A model generated the notes under the pieces. It had not been told where the DNA came from. It saw only the letters and a list, made by a program, of their open reading frames with translations, and ran no database searches. Positions 58,470-64,000 of a DNA stretch of 64,000 bases are shown here, in pieces. Numbering within the stretch: the first letter of the stretch is position 1; every line of letters starts with the position of its first letter. Source of the DNA: Pascua guehoae (lineage: Eukaryota; Basidiomycota; Tremellomycetes; Trichosporonales; Trichosporonaceae); assembly GCA_001600415.1 (NCBI GenBank), contig BCJX01000007.1, positions 186,001 through 250,000 on the forward strand. The letters run 5' to 3'. The position numbers and the translations under genes are program-made.

Positions 58470-59101
58470 GTCGATGGCGAGTAGGTGATGCAGAATGTGA
58501 AGGGCGATGAATGATGAACACGAGGGCGTGGATGATGATGAAGAAAAGTGAATCGTGCAGAATGGCCAGTGGTATGTAGAATTACTCGAGTGTTAAGAGG
58601 CGTAAAAGCCCCGAAAAATGGAAGGAGACTAGACGCGGAGGCGGTGCGGAGGCGGTGGTGAGGCGGTGGTGTATGTTGATTAAGCGCAATAAAGCGATGA
58701 TGTTGCGGGAAACAATGCGATGCAACCTGCAACGAGTCGTGGGGGAGGCTGTTCACATAAGAGTTGAGGCGGTGAGTCCCGGCCAGGGCAACATAGGGGG
58801 AGGCAATGTCACGTGACACGTTTGAGGTGGCTAACCCTTTCGAGGCAGTGTCTCTCCCTTGTTGCGTGTTGTTTCGCGTTTGCCTTCTCCTCTTTTCCCT
58901 GCTGGTCTCGATGTGCCCTCCACTCATGCCGACACTCCCCTCTGCCTGTATCAATGTGTGTCCACACTCTATTCAAAGCTGTGCCCATTCGAGGGACCTG
59001 GGGCAAATGCGTGGGACCAGTCAAGCACACAGTACATAAAGTCCAAAGTATCCATCCACACCACTCATAGTTGTTCCTTTGTTTTCTCACTCTCACCATC
59101 A
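58470..59101. promoter_or_regulatory. Divergent promoter region between two unrecognised genes
   Basis: 632 bases. The minus-strand side begins with a cat/gatg-rich leader (58480-58560) and a gaggcggtg repeat (58637-58672, and again at 58767). The plus-strand side has gtacataaag (59031) and a CT-rich stretch up to the ATG at 59102. No gene supported inside it. Confidence 0.45.
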
Positions 59102-61228
59102 ATGTCCGCGCCAGTGACCCCCCAACCCGTAGTCCGGCGGGCTGCCCAGACGCAGCTGATCGATAGCATGTTGTGTGCTCCAGCTTCCGTCTCCCCCCAC
59201 ATCCCTCCTGGCCCACAACAACCCATCTACATCGTCAGCCCTTTCATCTTCCGACCCGACCCGTATCACTACATGCACGCCCGATTTACGCGTCATCAAA
59301 AACCGGACGAACCCATTTTCGCTTTCACTTGGTTCGACAGCTTAATATTCCAAGCAAAGACGCCGCCTCATGAAGACAAGCTTCCGCCGTCACTCAAAGT
59401 CATGGCCCACCTCAGTCTCGGACGCTCTTGGACAACCGCAAGCACCCGCTACAAACCCGAGGGCATGTATCCTGGGCACATCTTCGAGGATGCTACTCAG
59501 TTACAGGTGATTTTGCAAAAATGGCTGTTAAAGTTGACACATCAGGCTCTGGAGTCCTTGGACGCCAATTTGATGGAAATCGACACACCAAAAGATCAAG
59601 CATACTTTCGATTCAAATCGTACCAGCGGCTCCTTCAAGCCATGAAGAGACAATACCCCACCAATGTCATTAAGCTCGTCCTTTCGGGTCATTCGGCCGG
59701 CGATTCAGACGTGTTAAACTATTGGGACGCGCGGTGTCCCGACTCTACACCTCTGCTTGTCGGCGTGCCAAAGGACCTGTTCGGCAAGGATGGTGCTCAA
59801 AAGGACAATTCGGCGTTCTCAGTGTGGAACAGCTGCCCCCTACCCCTGGGGACACCCCCACTTGCCACCCTACCCCCATTCTCCGTCTCCTTCGATACCA
59901 ACACAAGTGGCAAGGCACACAAGGTGATTGCGTTGGCGAAGGCGTTGGGGACGAATCTTTCCACGTGCCAAGGAGTGGTCATGTCTTGTACTGTTCTCAA
60001 TGAAATCGGCGGCAAGAAGCTCCGCAACGGGTGTGGCTCTCAACTCGTCGAAGCCGCAACTCCGGCAACGGTCCCCCCGATATCGCATCTTTCCAGTTTC
60101 CCTCACAAGCCAGACGGGTTACTCCCTGATGTGGTCATCCGCCGTGAGCTCGAAAACTATCAGACGACCAAGAAAGTGGCAACAATCGTTTGCTCCCGGG
60201 ACGCCGGCTTTGTCACTTGCATGTGGCATTTTGGGCGCCCTGCCGTCTACAGTGACAGCGATCGATGGGCAGTGAGCGACCACATCACCAACACAAACTG
60301 GGCTGCGTTCGAGTATATCGCGCGAGCGTACTTTTGTTGTCCTGGTCAACGCTACGACCAATGGGTCATGCCACGAGCGTATCGGCCGCCTCCGCGCGTA
60401 TCACGGCCCCCCGTCCGCTCCAACTCGGGAGACCACTTTGTCGGAGCCGCCGTCGTCCCGCATCTACGCCCCCAACGCGGAAACTCGTTCGACTCGGGTA
60501 TCCACGCCCCAATCGCCCAGCCACAGTTCAGCAATACACGTGGTGTGATGCCGCACGACGTCGCATTTGGGCCACCCACACGGCAAATACCCACCAGTCG
60601 TGGCCTGCCGAATGCCGCACCGACCTCGCGCGGCCTCCGTCGACAGGTTCCCAGTCCGAAGACGAAGCGGCGGTTCTCGAGGACACGACGACTCGGGCGG
60701 GCTATATGCTGCAGGTCGGCTCCGCACGGCGAGCACATGGACCACCCCAACCTCGGGATGGGTAAACCCCAACGAGGCAAGCCCTTCTGCGTCGGCTCGT
60801 CGACCGCCCAAGCGTACACGGCACCAAACGAGTTTGCGGCACCGGCATTCTGTCTCGCACCCGCAAATGGTCCAGCGTCCAAGCCCGCGAAGGGTCGCCG
60901 ATTCGCGCTTTGCGGCAGCGGCCCAGACGACGATATTCCCAGAGAGCGGTCCCGCCGGAGCAAGTGGGGATCCGCGCTGGGTCGGGCATCCGACGGCCAG
61001 GTAGACCATGCACAGTCACCCAAGGTGGCCAGGGACAGAAAGCCCGATCGCGTGGCTGCTGCCCTGTGCTGCAAGTCGCGGCCGGACGCGGCCGATTATC
61101 AGTACGACTATGGAGACGTACCTCCAGACCCTCGTTGCCAACAACCTCCGCAACTGGGGCAACAGCAGACTCACCAGTGGACCGTTCACCAGCGATACCA
61201 ACAGGCGACCCAGGAATGGCATTATTAG
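59102..61228 (+). CDS. Hypothetical protein, up to 708 residues; 3' part uncertain
   Basis: A long frame opens at ATG 59102 (MSAPVTPQPVVRRAAQ) after a CT-rich leader (tctcaccatcaATG). Residues 40 to about 420 have ordinary globular composition: YIVSPFIFRPDPYHYMHARF, FAFTWFDSLIFQAK, IKLVLSGHSAGDSDVLNYW, VATIVCSRDAGFVTCMWHFG, NWAAFEYIARAYFCCPG. A GHSAG motif resembles a lipase nucleophile elbow, but no other hydrolase signature is clear. From about residue 440 (60420) the protein is Pro/Arg/Ser-rich and frames in other phases look equally coding-like. In particular METYLQTLVANNLRNWGN to the stop near 61317 in another phase may be the true C-terminus after an unseen splice. A 39-nt GT-AG segment (59507-59545) could be an in-phase intron. 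Confidence 0.55.
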   Translation: MSAPVTPQPVVRRAAQTQLIDSMLCAPASVSPHIPPGPQQPIYIVSPFIFRPDPYHYMHARFTRHQKPDEPIFAFTWFDSLIFQAKTPPHEDKLPPSLKVMAHLSLGRSWTTASTRYKPEGMYPGHIFEDATQLQVILQKWLLKLTHQALESLDANLMEIDTPKDQAYFRFKSYQRLLQAMKRQYPTNVIKLVLSGHSAGDSDVLNYWDARCPDSTPLLVGVPKDLFGKDGAQKDNSAFSVWNSCPLPLGTPPLATLPPFSVSFDTNTSGKAHKVIALAKALGTNLSTCQGVVMSCTVLNEIGGKKLRNGCGSQLVEAATPATVPPISHLSSFPHKPDGLLPDVVIRRELENYQTTKKVATIVCSRDAGFVTCMWHFGRPAVYSDSDRWAVSDHITNTNWAAFEYIARAYFCCPGQRYDQWVMPRAYRPPPRVSRPPVRSNSGDHFVGAAVVPHLRPQRGNSFDSGIHAPIAQPQFSNTRGVMPHDVAFGPPTRQIPTSRGLPNAAPTSRGLRRQVPSPKTKRRFSRTRRLGRAICCRSAPHGEHMDHPNLGMGKPQRGKPFCVGSSTAQAYTAPNEFAAPAFCLAPANGPASKPAKGRRFALCGSGPDDDIPRERSRRSKWGSALGRASDGQVDHAQSPKVARDRKPDRVAAALCCKSRPDAADYQYDYGDVPPDPRCQQPPQLGQQQTHQWTVHQRYQQATQEWHY

Positions 61229-62068
61229 CGAGCCGATCCTCGAGAGGCGGTTTGGCGATGATATATATAAGGGGGCGTCGGCACTTGTAAATATGCTCTG
61301 CGAATGTATGAGTTACTGACGTCCTCCACTATCGAACGCCGCCACCTTGCTCTCCCCCGATTGGCTCGAACGTCTAACCTCTGCACATCTGGTCGCCACC
61401 ACGACAGGCAGTCTCACGATTTTCCGGACCGGCCTGTGCCCCACAATGGCTAGCAATGTGTCTCCGCACCGAATCGTTGGTGTGACCTCTACGATTGGGG
61501 CGTCCCAGCCTTGTGCCTTGCGCGTGATAATTCTGCTAGCGTAAGCTGCGGTGCTCCACCGGTCCACGAAACCTGTCCTCAGAACCAGAGGCTGTGGCTT
61601 CACATCGCATGCCACCCCCATACTGGGGCCCGGTCCCCTAGACAGTACAGTCATCCTCGCACTGGGAAGGTTGGGACATCAGTGCGTTGCACCGTATCCA
61701 TCCTATTGGCTACTTGCAGTGTTGCAAGAAGCACCGTCTGCAGGCTGATCGGGCTTGTCAGATTTGACCCAGGACGCCTTGTCCACCTTACTGGAGGTGG
61801 CCATTGTGGTCACTCCTCGACTCTCTGACCACATGACCATGCTCTTCAATCGTGGAGGCGCTGACAATGTGCAGATGAGAAGCAGCATGAGCAGAGAGCA
61901 AGACGCCAAGAACGATGGCCACCATGAGGCCCTGCGACATAGGTTGTCAGTGCGGGGCGCCACCCCCACACAGGCCATCGATCTGCACTGGCCGTGCAGG
62001 GTCGGGTATCAACGACCACGACCAGCAATTGGACAGCGTGCAGCAGCAGCATGGCCCCGGCTGCGCGC

Positions 62069-62145
62069 TGCAATGCAATAATGCAATGCAATGCACAATG
62101 CAATACAATACACTGAGGCTGTGCTGTGCTGAGCTGTGCTGAGAG
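62069..62145 (+). repeat. caatg and gctgt microsatellites
   Basis: About eight degenerate copies of a caatg/caata unit, then several of gctgtgct/gagctgt. Low-complexity and outside any supported gene. Confidence 0.8.
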
Positions 62146-62352
62146 ATATCAACACCAGGTAGGTCCAAGCGTGTCGCTTCTGTCTTTTACACCACCTGTT
62201 GCCTGTCTGCTGCAGGGCTCCCACAAGAAGGGATCAGAACCAAGTGCCTATATCAGTGCTCACCCTCCCAACACACACGTTGCACTTGCACTCCTACTCA
62301 CATCTCCTCATCTCCCACCGTCCATCCCCCATCTGATCCCCACCAGCCGCTN

Positions 62353-62387
<35 letters not shown>
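62353..62387 (+). repeat. Poly-C run (35 nt) beside an undetermined base
   Basis: Uninterrupted C from 62353, with N at 62352. The combination suggests the assembler could not resolve the run, so length and neighbouring sequence may be wrong. Confidence 0.9.
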
Positions 62388-64000
62388 TTTTGTCTTCTTT
62401 TCTTCTCCCCCCATCAACACCTCCCGAGCACCCATACGACACTAGCCGCGAGCACGCAGCATTGCAGCAGCTACAGACAGCCATCACCATCATCAAAAGG
62501 CTCGAATCCCGCCCCCCACCCGGCCCCCTCGGCCTTCCCACCCACTGGTCACTCGCACTGTATCGTAAGTCGACGCTTCTCTTCTTCACCGTTTACGCCA
62601 CCGCCCTGGCCCCTCTTCAATCATTCTTCCCCCCTCACTCTCTTGTTTTTGGCTTGACCTTGGTGACTGACCCAGAGTAGAAGCTCACACCAACTTCGCC
62701 CAAACAAGACCTGACCGGTGTTGCCTCCAGAGTCACCCAAGACGCCTTCGCTCCCCACGGCGTTGTGAGTAGCAAGAGAGTGTGGGCGCCAAGCGCCGCG
62801 AGCGCTGACGCCAACAACAGACTTCCTCTCACTACATTGGGCATGGACTCGGTGTACAAACTTCGTTCTGGCATAAAACCGGTTTCTCCGGTGCCTCCGG
62901 TGCCTCGGCTGCCTCCCGTGCCTTCGTCGCCATCTGGCGCACCGACCGACACCCAGGGCCTGCCAGTATTCCCTTGGGAGAGAGGCCCGCAGCCTACATC
63001 GTCCTACCCAATTTTCGACAATCACGCACGTTCTGCGTCGTCCCACGGTGGAGCTGTGGCGACTTTGCCAGACGATGACCCACCGGCTTCCCCTCAGCAT
63101 ACGTCCTCTTCGCACCATTCTACCCACCGTACCCACTATTCCTGGCCTGGCGACCCGTCAATCCTGATGGACGCCGAAGCCCACAGAGGACGAGATCCTG
63201 TCCACGACGAAGCTCCAATCCCACAGCGGTTTATCCCACAACACGCACGTTCCCAGTCATCCCTTCTCGATCTTCCCTCTCAGGCGACTTCGAACCCACT
63301 CGGCGCCGAGGTATCCTCCGAAGACGACGGCCTGGGCAATAGAAGTCATGAGCAACTCTTCATGGGTGTCGCTTCCACTCAAGTAATGCAACGTAACACC
63401 GCTTTCAGCGTCACCACTACCAGTACGAGAGACGCCGACGCATGGATCCGAGACCATTCAAATGCGGTCGACCACCGGTTGAGTGAAAGTGAGGGGCAAC
63501 CATTTGGCATCGCTTCCACTCGAGTAGTGCGAGGTGACACCACTCACACCATGACCACTACCAGCACCGACTTCCGGATGCGCGATGGCACAGTCGGTTC
63601 AAGCGGATGTGGGTGGTGGAGGTGCAAAGCCCAGTCCCATCTATCCGAAACCCGGCCTCCGGGGTTCGATCCCTCAAAGGATCGCATCGTGTACGACAAT
63701 ATCAATGGGCTCAACGTTCCCTTGCCCACATTCGACAAACAGCAGGGCCCATTCTGTCCCAACCGCCTTGCTCCTACGGTCCCCTACGCGTGCTACAGCC
63801 ATCGTCTCAACTATGTTGCCACCTTCTTCCATCTCGAAGGGCTCGACGACTTTGTCATGTGTACCCACTGCTATGAGGTACTAAAACATTTTAGCGCACC
63901 CGTGGCCCAGCACTTTGTCAAGGTTGACAACAAATATGGCGGCAAGTGCCGGTTCAACACGCAACGCTTTTGGCTCAATATTTGCCCCGCCGTCCAAACC
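62388..64000 (+). CDS. Ser/Pro-rich protein with a Cys-containing fungal domain (partial at both ends)
   Basis: Exons about 62388-62564, 62731-62764 and 62821->64000 share one frame. The first has REHAALQQLQTAITIIKRLE, a short helical segment, but no ATG follows the poly-C run, so the start is probably in or before the unresolved run. The long third exon encodes a disordered Ser/Pro/His-rich stretch with two near repeats of GVASTQVMxxNT/GIASTRVVRGDT. The folded part is FCPNRLAPTVPYACYSH, then VATFFHLEGLDDFVMCTHCY, FSAPVAQHF and KCRFNTQRFWLNICP. That order (leucine-rich segment, CxxCY/F, basic Cys-x-x-x-x-R-x-W/F) matches an uncharacterised domain I know from Ser/Pro-rich fungal proteins. It continues past the window. 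Confidence 0.65.

Larger units (their letters stand above)
61229..62387. other. Intergenic region with microsatellites
   Basis: No well-supported gene. A minus-strand frame (61313-61654) has fairly ordinary composition but no clear exon partner. 62069-62113 is a caatg/caatac microsatellite followed by a gctgtgctga repeat. 62270-62350 is a CT/CA-rich leader leading into a base N (62352) and a poly-C run. Confidence 0.5.

Noticed and set aside
59507..59545. 39-nt GT-AG segment in the gene at 59102
   Set aside because: Donor GTGATT is weak and the read-through peptide forms a natural-looking helix, so it was left as coding, with doubt.
61313..61978. Possible two-exon minus-strand gene
   Set aside because: Two frames have fair composition, but no GT-AG pair joins them in phase without a stop.
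1..64000. Search for CRISPR arrays, bacterial insertion sequences, retroelement proteins and viral genes
   Set aside because: No regularly spaced repeats with unique spacers, transposase or reverse-transcriptase motifs, or viral proteins were seen; the sequence is a spliced eukaryotic chromosome.

Overview
The window is a piece of a nuclear chromosome from a GC-rich fungus. Almost every gene is split by short introns (mostly 38-80 nt) with GTRNGT donors and a CTRAC branch point a few bases before the acceptor. There is no operon or Shine-Dalgarno structure. Gene content, dense splicing and protein sequence point to a basidiomycete yeast, probably Tremellomycetes (Trichosporonales-like); this placement is inference, not a database result. 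All gene models below were built by hand from splice sites, reading phase and family similarity.

Layout. 1-2.5 kb: 3' part of MON1 (+). 2.5-5.1 kb: non-coding, with an 805-base assembly gap that begins right after a well-placed ATG. 5.1-6.8 kb: FEN1/RAD27 flap endonuclease (-). 7.5-8.8 kb: Cu/Zn superoxide dismutase SOD1 (-). 9.5-10.8 kb: HIS1 ATP phosphoribosyltransferase (-). 11.4-13.1 kb: Siw14/OCA-type phosphatase-like protein with a lost active site (-). 14.8-19.8 kb: a 1655-residue protein joining a disordered region to an MDR (quinone-oxidoreductase-like) domain (+). 20.2-21.9 kb: four tRNA genes (Trp, Val, Ser, Asp), three with introns. 22.8-24.8 kb: MFS transporter (-). 26.2-28.4 kb: Zn2Cys6 regulator (+). 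28.9-30.6 kb: fumarylacetoacetase (-), divergent from homogentisate 1,2-dioxygenase (+, 31.4-32.9 kb). 34.1-36.0 kb: OST3/OST6 (+). 36.6-38.8 kb: F-box protein with one frameshift (+). 38.8-51.7 kb: a gene-poor stretch whose only clear genes are two related small secreted Ala/Ser/Gly-rich proteins (-). 51.7-53.3 kb: a multi-pass membrane protein (+). 53.8-54.8 kb: a tandem pair of very small genes, one frameshifted (+). 55.4-56.8 kb: 3-hydroxyacyl-CoA dehydrogenase (+). 57.4-58.5 kb and 59.1-61.2 kb: two divergent unrecognised genes. 62.4-64 kb: a Ser/Pro-rich gene with a Cys-containing domain, running off the right end.

Functional links. Fumarylacetoacetase and homogentisate dioxygenase are the last and a middle step of phenylalanine/tyrosine degradation and share a 768-bp intergenic region. 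A Zn2Cys6 regulator and an MFS transporter lie next to them, so a small catabolic cluster is possible. The remaining genes are mostly unlinked housekeeping functions (vesicle fusion, DNA replication, oxidative defence, histidine synthesis, N-glycosylation, fatty-acid oxidation). I found no CRISPR, insertion sequence, recognisable retroelement protein or virus.
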